Assembly: GCF_004785955.1 (NCBI RefSeq)
Contig: NZ_SJER01000001.1
Location: 868,001 to 932,000 of the forward strand
Reading direction: 5' to 3'
DNA: 64,000 nt
From: Halostella litorea
Lineage (GTDB): Archaea > Halobacteriota > Halobacteria > Halobacteriales > Natronoarchaeaceae
The translations under genes were made by a program, and so were the position numbers. The notes under the pieces are model-generated. The model worked only from the letters and a program-made list of their open reading frames with translations. It was not told the DNA's origin and ran no database searches. Positions 52,959 to 60,932 of the stretch are shown in pieces; positions within the stretch are counted from its first letter, which is position 1; every line of letters starts with the position of its first letter.

Positions 52959-53029
52959 CCGGCTCGGGAGGGCGTCGCAGTCCCGTCACCCACGCGAAGC
53001 TTTTGTGCGGCCGGGTCGAAATGTAACCG

Positions 53030-53914
53030 ATGGACCGCCCGGAAGTGCTGGTCGCGGTGAGCAACCCCGAGCACGTCGAGCAACTGGTCCGGAGCGCGAG
53101 CGACCTCGCGCGGACCATGGACGGCGGCGTGCGGATAGTCAGCGTCGTGGTCAAGTCCCACGACTCGCCTTTCGGCGTGTTCTCCGACGAGACGATAATC
53201 GAGGAGTACTCCGGCGACAGGCGGGCGCTGCTCGACCGCGCGTCGAGGGTCGCCCCCGAGGACGTGCCGGTCGACGCGGAGGTGCTGGTGGCCCGCTCCG
53301 TCGAGGACGGCCTGCTGCGGGCCGTCGCCGAGATGGGGCCCGCCGCCCTGCTGGTCGGCTGGCACGGCGGCGGCCGGCGGCGGTCGGACGTCGTCCTCGG
53401 CACCAGCGTCGACGCCCTGCTCCGCCGGGCCCCCTGTGACGTGTACGTCGAGCGGATCGGCCGGATCGCCGACGGCGTCGACGACGTGTTGCTGCCGGTG
53501 GCGGGCGGCCCGCACGTCCGCCCGGCGGCGGCGATGGCGAAGGCGGTCGCCGCCGCGAACGACGCTAGCGTGACGGCCCTCGCCGTGGCGGCGCCCGAGG
53601 ACGACCGCGACCGCGCGGCCGAGTGGGCGGCGAACGGCCGCGCGGCGGTCGAGGCCGCGCCGGGGCCGGCGGTCGAAGTGACAGCGACCGTCGGCGAGGC
53701 CGACGACGCAATCGACGCGCTGGTGGCCGCGGCCGACGACAGCGACCTCGTCGTCTTCGGCGCGACGAGAGCCGGGACGCTGCAGGCGCGCCTCGTCGGC
53801 TCGGTCCCCCGGGCGGTCGCCGATCGGACGGACCGAACCGTGCTGATCGCCCGGGCGTCCGAGGCCGCTCGCACCGGCCTCCGGGGGCTGATCGCCGGGT
53901 TCCGGAGACGCTGA
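53030..53914 (+). CDS. universal stress protein, two USP domains
   Basis: 294 residues with two UspA-like alpha/beta domains (about 5-142 and 150-280). In domain 1 the loop LVGWHGGGRRRSDVVLGTSVDALLRRAPCDV matches the G-2x-G-9x-G(S/T) nucleotide motif. In domain 2 VVFGATRAGTLQARLVGSVPRAVADRTDRTVLIA is a variant in which the first G is A-T-R, so that half may not bind ATP. The stop overlaps the start of the PiT transporter gene (TGATG), which couples them. Confidence 0.9.
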   Translation: MDRPEVLVAVSNPEHVEQLVRSASDLARTMDGGVRIVSVVVKSHDSPFGVFSDETIIEEYSGDRRALLDRASRVAPEDVPVDAEVLVARSVEDGLLRAVAEMGPAALLVGWHGGGRRRSDVVLGTSVDALLRRAPCDVYVERIGRIADGVDDVLLPVAGGPHVRPAAAMAKAVAAANDASVTALAVAAPEDDRDRAAEWAANGRAAVEAAPGPAVEVTATVGEADDAIDALVAAADDSDLVVFGATRAGTLQARLVGSVPRAVADRTDRTVLIARASEAARTGLRGLIAGFRRR

Positions 53915-55110
53915 TGGCCGTCGCGTCCCCGGCGCTGGTCGCGCTCGCCGCGGTCGCGGGGCTGTTCATGGCGTGGTCGCTGGGCGCGAACAGCAACTCG
54001 CCGCCGTTCGCCCCGGCCGTCGGGGCCAACGCCGTCCCGACAATGCGGGCCGCCTTCCTCATCGGCGTATTCGCCGCACTGGGCGCGCTCACGCAGGGCG
54101 GAAGCATTTCGGAGACGGTCGGGACGGGGCTGGTCCGCGGCGTCACGCTCTCGCCGCTCGCCGCCTCCGCGGGCCTGCTCACCGCCGCGGCGTTCATGAC
54201 GGTCGGCGTCTACTCCGGCTACCCGATCCCGGCGGCCTTCGCCACCTCGGGGGCGGTCGTCGGCGTCGGCCTGTCGCTGGGCGGGACGCCGGCCTGGGAC
54301 ACGTACCGCCGCCTGGGGCTGTTCTGGCTCGCCGTCCCGTTCATGTCCGGCGGCATCGCCTACCTGACGGCGAAGCTCCTCCGCCGGGACGACGTGCCGG
54401 ACGCCGTCGGCGTGCCGCTGCTCGCCGGCCTCGTCGCGGGCATCCTGGCGAACGTCTCGCTGGGCGTGATCCCGTCGCCGGGGCCGCAGGGCACGGTCGC
54501 GGGCTTCGTTGCCCGCCTGCTCGGCGGGCCGACGGTCGGCGGGGTCGGGGTCGTCGAGGGGCTCACGACGCTCGCGTTCGCGGCGGGCGGCTTCGTCGCC
54601 ATCCGTCGCCGGATGCGCAGGTCGGTCGACGCGGGGATCCGGTGGTTCCTGCTCGCGCTCGGCAGCGTCGTCGCCTTCTCCAGCGGCGGCAGCCAGGTCG
54701 GCCTCGCCACCGGGCCGCTGGAGACGCTCGTGCGGGTCGAACTCGGCCTCCCCGGGATCGTCCTGCTCGCGCTCGGCGCGACCGGCATCCTCGCCGGGGC
54801 GTGGATGGGCGCGCCGCGGCTGCTGCAGGCCACCTCCCGCGAGTACGCGCAACTGGGGCTGCGGCGCTCCATCGCCGCGCTCGTCCCCGGGTTCGTCATC
54901 GCCCAACTCGCCATCGCGCTCGGCATCCCCATCTCCTTCAACAACATCATCATCTCGGGCGTGATCGGCGGCGGACTGGCGGGCGGTTCGGCGGGCGTCT
55001 CCCGGTCGAAGATCGGCTGGACCGTCGCGTTCTGGCTGATCACGCTCGTCTCCTCGACGGCGGTCGGGTTCGCCCTCTACCGTGCCTTCGCCGCCGTGCT
55101 CGGCGGCTAG
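53914..55110 (+). CDS. PiT-family inorganic phosphate transporter
   Basis: 398 residues with about 10-11 membrane spans. Two halves related by a duplication carry signatures AWSLGANSNSPPFAPAVGANAV (residues about 20-40) and VAFSSGGSQVGLATGPLETLV with AGAWMGAPRLLQATSREYAQLGLRRSIAALVPGFVIAQLAIALGIPISFNNIIISGVIGGG. PiT transporters take up phosphate (sometimes sulfate) with cations. It is translationally coupled to the USP protein upstream and followed by a convergent USP gene, overlapping by 4 bases. Confidence 0.92.
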   Translation: MAVASPALVALAAVAGLFMAWSLGANSNSPPFAPAVGANAVPTMRAAFLIGVFAALGALTQGGSISETVGTGLVRGVTLSPLAASAGLLTAAAFMTVGVYSGYPIPAAFATSGAVVGVGLSLGGTPAWDTYRRLGLFWLAVPFMSGGIAYLTAKLLRRDDVPDAVGVPLLAGLVAGILANVSLGVIPSPGPQGTVAGFVARLLGGPTVGGVGVVEGLTTLAFAAGGFVAIRRRMRRSVDAGIRWFLLALGSVVAFSSGGSQVGLATGPLETLVRVELGLPGIVLLALGATGILAGAWMGAPRLLQATSREYAQLGLRRSIAALVPGFVIAQLAIALGIPISFNNIIISGVIGGGLAGGSAGVSRSKIGWTVAFWLITLVSSTAVGFALYRAFAAVLGG

Positions 55111-55538
55111 CGGACGACGGTCACCGTCACCGGGGCCTCGCTCACGACAGCCGTCGCGACCGTGCCGAGCAGCCGCCGCGTCAGGTCGCTGCGCTCGCCG
55201 CCGTGGCTCCCCATGACGATCCCGTCCACGTCGTGGGTCTCAGCGTAGTCGACGACGGTCTCGGCGGGGTCGCCGGACTCGACGACCGTCTCGACGGTGC
55301 GGTCCGCCGCCTCGGCGCGGTCGCGGGCGCGCTCGACCAGCCGCTCGGCCCGGTCGCGGGCGGCCTCGCGGCGCTCGTCGTCGGCCGCCAGCACGCCCCC
55401 TTCGCTCATTCCGGCGTCTATCGGCGTGACGACGTTCAGCACGGTTATCCGGCAATCGTGGACCGCGAGGGCGTGGGCCAGCGCGTCGTCGGCGAGCGGC
55501 GACCCGTCCAGCGGGACGAGGACGTGTGACGGCTCCAT
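55107..55538 (-). CDS. universal stress protein, single domain
   Basis: 143 residues: MEPSHVLVPLDGSPLADDAL at the start, TVLNVVTPIDAG, and the ATP-type motif IVMGSHGGERSDLTRRLLGTVATAVVSEAPVTVTVV near the end (G-2x-G-9x-G(T)). A typical UspA fold that responds to stress or energy state. It is convergent with the PiT transporter, its stop overlapping by 4 bases. Together with the two-domain USP they flank the transporter from both sides. Confidence 0.93.
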   Translation of the reverse strand: MEPSHVLVPLDGSPLADDALAHALAVHDCRITVLNVVTPIDAGMSEGGVLAADDERREAARDRAERLVERARDRAEAADRTVETVVESGDPAETVVDYAETHDVDGIVMGSHGGERSDLTRRLLGTVATAVVSEAPVTVTVVR

Positions 55539-55581
55539 ACAGGTCGTTCGTCGTGGACGAGTATGTATCCGCCCCTGCCGT

Positions 55582-55935
55582 CTACTCGTGTGCGGCCGCC
55601 GTCGACAGTAGGAGGAACGCTATCGCGCCCATGAGCCAGACGATCAGCCCGAACACCGTCGGCTCGCTCAGGCCGGCGTACTCCCCGAACGCGAGCGGGC
55701 TCACGCTCAGTCCGAACAGCCCGACCGCGTAGCCGACCCTGTCCCGACGGGAGGTGAACTCGACCTGCGTTCCGAGCAGGGAGAGGTCGAACGCGAGGTA
55801 GAAGTACGCCGCGCCGGCGTAGACAGCCGCGACGCCGAGCGCCGGGAACCAGTGCGTGAGGAGGAACTCGCGGACCAGCCCGCCGGCGAGGAGTCCGAAC
55901 GCGACGGCGAGCGGGAGGGACCTATCGAGCGACAT
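55582..55935 (-). CDS. membrane protein of unknown function
   Basis: 117 residues with four hydrophobic segments: LPLAVAFGLLAGGLVREFLL (about 7-26), WFPALGVAAVYAGAAYFYLAFDL (about 29-51), VGYAVGLFGLSVSPLAFGEYAG (about 68-89) and VFGLIVWLMGAIAFLLLSTAAA (about 93-115). No motif allows a function. The start is MSLDRSLPLAV. The 191-base gap to the next gene holds the first of two stem-loop elements. Confidence 0.7.
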   Translation of the reverse strand: MSLDRSLPLAVAFGLLAGGLVREFLLTHWFPALGVAAVYAGAAYFYLAFDLSLLGTQVEFTSRRDRVGYAVGLFGLSVSPLAFGEYAGLSEPTVFGLIVWLMGAIAFLLLSTAAAHE

Positions 55936-56045
55936 TCGTTCGGTCGTCGGCCGCGACCGCCGAAACGTTTCCCCATCGGTCCGGCAGCTACGACCGTCCG
56001 GAGTGCTATGGTCGGCGAGTCCGCGAAGACGCGTCGGTCCGTCTC

Positions 56046-56127
56046 ATAGTGTTTGCTCTCGTTAATTACCGGCGCTCGCCCGCACCGGTACCGGCGATCG
56101 CCGGTAAACAGTGAGAGCAACCACTAT
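56046..56127. repeat. inverted-repeat stem-loop element, copy A
   Basis: Arms ATAGTGTTTGCTCTC (56046-56060) and GAGAGCAACCACTAT (56113-56127) pair over 15 positions with one mismatch, and inner arms TTACCGGCG and CGCCGGTAA continue the symmetry. The element touches the stop codon of the glutaredoxin-like gene. A related copy lies at 58008-58087 with the same outer ends (GTTTGCTCTC, GAGAGCAACC) but a different, still paired interior. Confidence 0.8.
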
Positions 56128-56384
56128 CAGGCCGCGCCGTCGCCGTACGTCTCCTCCAGGTACTCGACGATGTCGTCGCTCTCGGGCATCCCCTCGACGC
56201 CGTGGTCGGGGTCGACCAGCACGGGGACGCCCGTCTGGCCGCTCACTTCCTCGACCTCGGTGCGCTCGCTGTGGGAACTGGGCACCATGTGGGACTCGTA
56301 GTCGAGGCCGAGTTCGTCGAGCTTGGTCTTGACTTTCGCGCAGTACGGACAGCCTTGGAGTTCGTACAGTTCGAGGTTCGGCAT
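56127..56384 (-). CDS. glutaredoxin-like protein
   Basis: 85 residues. MPNLELYELQGCPYCAKVKTKLDELGL has the CPYC redox motif at residues 12-15, followed by YESHMVPSSHSERTEVEEVSGQTGVPVLVDPDHGVEGMPESDDIVEYLEETYGD, with the cis-Pro TGVPVL and the GMPESDDIVEYL substrate-binding helix of the GST/Grx N-terminal family. It probably reduces mixed disulfides or acts with gamma-glutamylcysteine, the haloarchaeal low-molecular-weight thiol (inference). The stop lies at the edge of stem-loop copy A. Confidence 0.93.
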   Translation of the reverse strand: MPNLELYELQGCPYCAKVKTKLDELGLDYESHMVPSSHSERTEVEEVSGQTGVPVLVDPDHGVEGMPESDDIVEYLEETYGDGAA

Positions 56385-56461
56385 CGACCGGTCGTAGGCG
56401 GTCCGGACAAAAAAGCGCCCGGACGGTGTGTGCCCGGGACGCACGCCCGGGCGTCGCCGGT

Positions 56462-57889
56462 CTACAACTGGCCGGTGAGGATGCCGCTGGTGCGGACGAA
56501 GAAGTAGAACACGAACGCGGCGGCCAGCAGCCACTGGCCGACCGACACGTCGCGTGCCTGCCCCTTCGCCGCCTTCACGACCGGGTAGCTGATGATGCCG
56601 GCGGCGATGCCGTACGCGATGGAGAACGTCAGCGGCATGACGATGATCGTCATCCCGGCGGGGATCGAGTGGGTGACGTCGTCCCACTGGATGTCGGTGA
56701 CGTTGCCCAGCATGATGATGGCGACGACGACCAGCGCGATGTGGGAGGCGTACTGGGGGATCGCCGCCGCGAGCGGGACGATCGCCAGCGAGAGCAGGAA
56801 GAGGACGCCGATGACCAGCGCCGTCATGCCGGTGCGGCCGCCCTCCTCGACGCCCGTCGCGGACTCGATGTACGTCGTCACCGTGGACGTGCCGAGGATG
56901 CCGCCGACGGTGGTGCCGACCGCGTCGGCCATCAGCGGCTTGTCGATGTCGGGCAGGTTGCCGTCCTCGTCGAGGAAGTCCCCCGCCTGGCCGACGCCGA
57001 CGAGCGTGCCGGCGGTGTCGAAGAAGTCCACGAAGAAGAAGGTGAACACGACCAGCGCGAACGTGAACGCCTCGACGTTCTGGAAGCCCTCGACGAACGC
57101 GCCCGCAAGGGGCGTGATGTCGTACTGCGCGCTCGGCAGGCTGGCGGGCGCGAGCACGCCCTCGGCGACCACGTCGCCCATCGTCAGCCCCCAGCCCGCG
57201 ACCGTCGTCAGGAGGATGCCGAGGATGATCGACCCGCGGACCCCTGCGGCGTACAGCGCGAGCGTCAGGAACAGCCCGACGACCGACAGCACGGCGACGG
57301 GGTCGGACGCGAGATCCCCCAGCGCGAGGATCGTGCCGGCCTGGTCCGCGCCGACGACGACGTGCATCGCCTCCAGCCCGATGAGCGCGAGGAACAGGCC
57401 GATACCGGTGCCGACCGAAAACTTCACCGGTTCGGGGAACAGCCCGATGATGTACTCGCGAGCCCCGACTGCCGTCAGGACGATGAAGATGACACCCTCC
57501 GTCACGACGGCGGCCAGCGCCGTCTGCCAGGGGACCCCCATCGCGCCCACGACGGTGAACGCGAAGAAGGCGTTCAGCCCGAGGCCGGGTGCCTGCCCGA
57601 ACGGCCGGTTGGCGTAGAACGCCATGACGAAGATCGCCGCCGCCGACGCCAGTATCGTAACGACGGCGAGCATCTGGATCACCTCCACGTCGCTGTAGCC
57701 GTCGATCGCGATGCCTGGCGAGGTCACCTCGCCGTCCGCGTTGGTCGTCTGTGCCATGACCGAGGGGTTGACGACGATGATGTACGACATCGTGAGGAAC
57801 GTCGTCACCCCGGCCAGTATCTCCGTGCTGAGGTCCGTGTCGTGGCCGTCGAAGTCGAAATACTCCGACAGCGTATCGCTTAGTGCCAT
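56462..57889 (-). CDS. NCS2-family purine permease (AzgA-type)
   Basis: 475 residues from the ATG giving MALSDTLSEYFDFDGHDTDL. About 12 membrane spans. AzgA-like motifs are EILAGVTTFLTMSYIIVVNPSVM, GQAPGLGLNAFFAFTVV, FTFFFVDFFDTAGTLVGV and TVGGILGTSTVTTYIESATGVEEGGRTG, the last containing the conserved Thr-Glu segment. The family takes up hypoxanthine, guanine or adenine with protons. The ATG in the AT-rich start region was chosen. The promoter lies in the 292-base divergent gap to the helicase. Confidence 0.93.
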   Translation of the reverse strand: MALSDTLSEYFDFDGHDTDLSTEILAGVTTFLTMSYIIVVNPSVMAQTTNADGEVTSPGIAIDGYSDVEVIQMLAVVTILASAAAIFVMAFYANRPFGQAPGLGLNAFFAFTVVGAMGVPWQTALAAVVTEGVIFIVLTAVGAREYIIGLFPEPVKFSVGTGIGLFLALIGLEAMHVVVGADQAGTILALGDLASDPVAVLSVVGLFLTLALYAAGVRGSIILGILLTTVAGWGLTMGDVVAEGVLAPASLPSAQYDITPLAGAFVEGFQNVEAFTFALVVFTFFFVDFFDTAGTLVGVGQAGDFLDEDGNLPDIDKPLMADAVGTTVGGILGTSTVTTYIESATGVEEGGRTGMTALVIGVLFLLSLAIVPLAAAIPQYASHIALVVVAIIMLGNVTDIQWDDVTHSIPAGMTIIVMPLTFSIAYGIAAGIISYPVVKAAKGQARDVSVGQWLLAAAFVFYFFVRTSGILTGQL

Positions 57890-58181
57890 GTGAACAATTG
57901 TCCAAGTCCCGGCTATCACTTAATTATTTACATATTTTCTTACCGAATAATATGCAAGTTAGGGAGTAACAGGTCACACGGCGAAATATGTGGGACTATG
58001 ATGTCGGAATGTTTGCTCTCACTGCTTCTCGGCGATCACCGACAAGAGCGATCGGACACCGGTGATCGACGAGAGCAACCGCTATCAGCCGTGGGTCGTC
58101 GCTACGGCACCCCGGACGACCCCCGCTCGCGGCGCGGGCGGCGCGCAGGTTTATGTATCGAGCCGCCCGAACGGTGGACGA
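57890..58181. other. 292-bp divergent intergenic region between the purine permease and the helicase
   Basis: AT-rich CTTAATTATTTACATATTTT at 57920-57939 should hold the permease promoter (minus strand). A poor stretch with GAATAATATGCAAG follows. The second stem-loop element sits at 58008-58087. Close to the helicase, GTTTATGTATCG (58149-58160) gives a TATA-like box 22-33 bases before its ATG. No reading frame is believable here. Confidence 0.6.
58008..58087. repeat. inverted-repeat stem-loop element, copy B
   Basis: GTTTGCTCTC (58011-58020) pairs with GAGAGCAAC (58071-58079), and CGATCACC (58033-58040) pairs with GGTGATCG (58061-58068). The outer arms and the trailing CTATCA match copy A at 56046-56127, while the inner arms have a different sequence yet keep pairing. 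Located upstream of the helicase gene on the opposite side of the permease promoter. Confidence 0.8.
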
Positions 58182-60098
58182 ATGCACGTCGGCGACCTCC
58201 CGCTCGACCCCGACTTCGTCGAGCACTACCGCGAGCAGGGGATCGAGGAGCTGTACCCGCCCCAGGCCGCGGCCGTCGAGGCCGGCGTCGCGGACGGCGA
58301 GTCGGTGGTCGCCGCCGTCCCGACCGCCAGCGGGAAGACGTTCGTGGCCCAGTTGGCGATGCTGACGGCCGACGGGACCGCCCTCTTCATCGTCCCGCTC
58401 CGGGCGCTGGCCGCGGAGAAGTACGAGGCGTTCGCGGACCTGCCCGGCGTCAGCGTCGGCATCGCCACGGGCGACTTCGACGCGCCCGACGAGGAACTCG
58501 GGGAGCACGACGTCGTCGTCGCCACCAGCGAGAAGGTCGACTCGGCGATCCGCAACGGCGCGAACTGGGTCGAGAACGTCGGCTGTGCGGTCGTCGACGA
58601 GATCCACCTGCTCGACTCGCCGGACCGCGGCCCGACGCTGGAGGTGACGATCGCGAAACTCCAGCGCCTCGCGCCCGACCTGCAGGTCGTCGGCCTGTCG
58701 GCCACCGTCGCCAACGCCGACGCGGTCGCCGACTGGCTCGACGCCGAACTGGTCACGTCGACGTGGCGGCCGGTCGACCTCCGGGCGGGCGTGTACGACG
58801 AGGGCGCGATCACCTTCGAGGACGGCGACGCACGCACGGTCCCCACCGCGGACGACGCCCCGACGGTCGCGCTCGTCCGCGACGCGGTCGAACAGGGCGG
58901 CCAGTGTCTCGTGTTCGTCAACTCCCGACAGGGGACCCAGGAACTCGCCCGCGACCTCGTCGCCGCGGCGGTCGTGCCGGAGTCGACGGGCGACGCCGTC
59001 GCCGCGGAACTCCGCGAGTCCGCCACCACCGGGACGGGAACCGACCTGGCCGACTGCGCCGCGGCCGGCGTCGCCTTCCACCACGCCGGCCTGCGCTCGG
59101 ACCACCGGACGACCGTCGAGGCGGCGTTCCGCGACCGCGACCTGTCGGTCATCGTGGCGACGCCGACGCTGGCCGCGGGGGTGAACGTCCCCGCGCGCCG
59201 CGTCGTGGTCCGCGACACCGTCCGCTACACCGACGACGGCGTCCGGCCCCTGCCGGTGCTCGAGGTCCACCAGATGTTCGGCCGCGCCGGGCGGCCCGGG
59301 CTGGACCCGTACGGCGAGGCGGTGCTGGTCGCCGACGGCGACGACGCCGACGACCTCCGGGAGCGCTACGTCGGCGCGGACCCCGAGGCCGTCACGTCGA
59401 AACTGGCCCGCGAGGACGCGCTGCGCACGCACGTCCTCGCCACCGTCGCCAGCGGGTTCGCCCGCTCCCGCGAGGACCTGCTGGACGTGCTCGGCTCGAC
59501 GTTCTACGCCCACCAGAAGCCCGACGCCGACCTCGCCGGGGCCGTCGACGACGCGCTCGCGTACCTCGACGACAACGGCATGGTCGACGACGGGGACGCG
59601 CTCGCGGCGACGGACCTGGGCGCGCTCGTCTCCCGCGTGTACGTCGACCCGCTGACCGGCGCGGACGTGCTCGCGGCCATCGAGCGCGCGACTGCGATGG
59701 ACCGGGTCACGTCGCTGACCGTCCTCGAACTCGTCTGTGACACCCCGGACATGCGGGGGTCGTACGTCCGCAACAGCGAGGCCGGGCGGCTGACGCGGTA
59801 CGCAATGGACAACGCCGACGAACTGGCAAAGCCCGTCCACGACTTCGACGGCGACTTCCAGGCGTGGCTCCCGTCGCTGAAGACCGCCCGCCTGCTCGAC
59901 GACTGGATCCACGGCGAAGACGAGGGGGCGCTGGCCGAGCGCTACGGCGTCGGGCCGGGCGACGTCCGCCGGATCGCCGAGCGCGCTGAGTGGCTGCTCA
60001 ACGCGACGGCGTCGCTGGCCGAGCGCGTCGACGAGGACGGTGACGTCACCGAGACGATCCGGGCCACCCGGGCGAAGCTAGGGGGGCGAAACCCCTAG
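58182..60098 (+). CDS. Hel308-like superfamily 2 DNA helicase lacking the C-terminal HhH region
   Basis: 638 residues. RecA-like domain 1: PTASGKTFVAQL (Walker A), VPLRALAAEK, DEIHLLDSPDRGPTLE (DEIH box) and GLSATVANAD. Domain 2: VNSRQGTQELA, GVAFHHAGLRSDHR, ATPTLAAGVNVPAR and QMFGRAGRPGLD. The winged helix and ratchet region follow (RVTSLTVLELVCDTPDMR, YGVGPGDVRRIAERAEWLLNA). It ends soon after this, without the domain-V helix-hairpin-helix-like segment (LxxLRGVGRxRAR pattern) of full Hel308. ATG choice is supported by the TATA spacing; a longer frame exists upstream. It probably remodels blocked replication forks. Confidence 0.88.
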   Translation: MHVGDLPLDPDFVEHYREQGIEELYPPQAAAVEAGVADGESVVAAVPTASGKTFVAQLAMLTADGTALFIVPLRALAAEKYEAFADLPGVSVGIATGDFDAPDEELGEHDVVVATSEKVDSAIRNGANWVENVGCAVVDEIHLLDSPDRGPTLEVTIAKLQRLAPDLQVVGLSATVANADAVADWLDAELVTSTWRPVDLRAGVYDEGAITFEDGDARTVPTADDAPTVALVRDAVEQGGQCLVFVNSRQGTQELARDLVAAAVVPESTGDAVAAELRESATTGTGTDLADCAAAGVAFHHAGLRSDHRTTVEAAFRDRDLSVIVATPTLAAGVNVPARRVVVRDTVRYTDDGVRPLPVLEVHQMFGRAGRPGLDPYGEAVLVADGDDADDLRERYVGADPEAVTSKLAREDALRTHVLATVASGFARSREDLLDVLGSTFYAHQKPDADLAGAVDDALAYLDDNGMVDDGDALAATDLGALVSRVYVDPLTGADVLAAIERATAMDRVTSLTVLELVCDTPDMRGSYVRNSEAGRLTRYAMDNADELAKPVHDFDGDFQAWLPSLKTARLLDDWIHGEDEGALAERYGVGPGDVRRIAERAEWLLNATASLAERVDEDGDVTETIRATRAKLGGRNP

Positions 60099-60805
60099 TA
60101 CGTGGTCAGCGCGCCGACCGGCGCGTCGGTCAGTTCGCGGGCGCGGGCGATGCCCTCGTCCCCGACCGAGATGAGCGCGAACACGCCGCCGACCTCGGCG
60201 TCAGCGCGGGCGGCGATGTCGAGCAGCAGTTCCTGCGTCTCGCCCGAGCGGATGAGGTCGTCGACGACCAGCACCGTCTCGCCGGGCTCGATGGCCGACG
60301 TCGGGAGGTAGTAGGTGAGTTCGATCCCCGACTGGAGGCGCTGGCGGGACTCGATGAACTCCTCGACGGCCGTCTCCTTGGACTTCTTGGCGTACGCCGA
60401 GCGCGCGCCGAAGTAACTCGCCATCGCCGCGGCCAGCGTGATGCCGTCGGTTGCCGCGGTCAGCACCACGTCCGGCCGCTCGAAGTCGAACGCGCCGGCG
60501 GCGACGGGCGCGATCAGGTCGAGAAACGACTGGTCGAACACGACGCCGGAGTTGTCGACGTACCCCTCGTCGTCGACCCGGACGCGCTCCTCCAGTTCCC
60601 GGGACAGCGCCTCGCGGCCCACACCGTCGACCACCTCGCGGGCGCGCTCGGCGCTCGGGAGCACGTGCCCGTTCACGTACCGGTTGAGGTCGCCGGCCGG
60701 GAGGTCGGTCACCTCCGCGAGTTCGTCGTACGTCCGCGACTCCTTCAGCATCCGCAACACCGAGACCGCCTGCAACTGCAGGCCGGCCTTCTCTGCGCGG
60801 TTCAT
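60095..60805 (-). CDS. gfcR: GfcR-type transcriptional regulator (PRTase-like)
   Basis: 236 residues. Residues 1-60 form a helix-turn-helix (AVSVLRMLKESRTYDELAEVTDLPAGDLNRYVNGHVLPSAERAREV), and the rest is an orotate-PRTase-like domain with VVLTAATDGITLAAAMASYFGARSAYAKKSKETAVEEFIESRQR and the PRPP loop ETVLVVDDLIRSGETQELL. In Haloferax, GfcR activates glucose, fructose and xylose catabolism genes and this domain acts as sensor, not enzyme. The start MNRAEKAGLQLQ was chosen as conserved; upstream codons are promoter-like. Its stop overlaps the helicase stop. Confidence 0.93.
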   Translation of the reverse strand: MNRAEKAGLQLQAVSVLRMLKESRTYDELAEVTDLPAGDLNRYVNGHVLPSAERAREVVDGVGREALSRELEERVRVDDEGYVDNSGVVFDQSFLDLIAPVAAGAFDFERPDVVLTAATDGITLAAAMASYFGARSAYAKKSKETAVEEFIESRQRLQSGIELTYYLPTSAIEPGETVLVVDDLIRSGETQELLLDIAARADAEVGGVFALISVGDEGIARARELTDAPVGALTTY

Positions 60806-60932
60806 GTCTCTGATCACGGTTGCACAAACATGAATACACCGGATCGGTCGCACGTCGAGAAAACCACGAACGTGTGCGGCGGGGTCCGCGACCGCCGTGT
60901 CCGCCGGCGCGACAGGGGTGGGTGCCGGGCCG

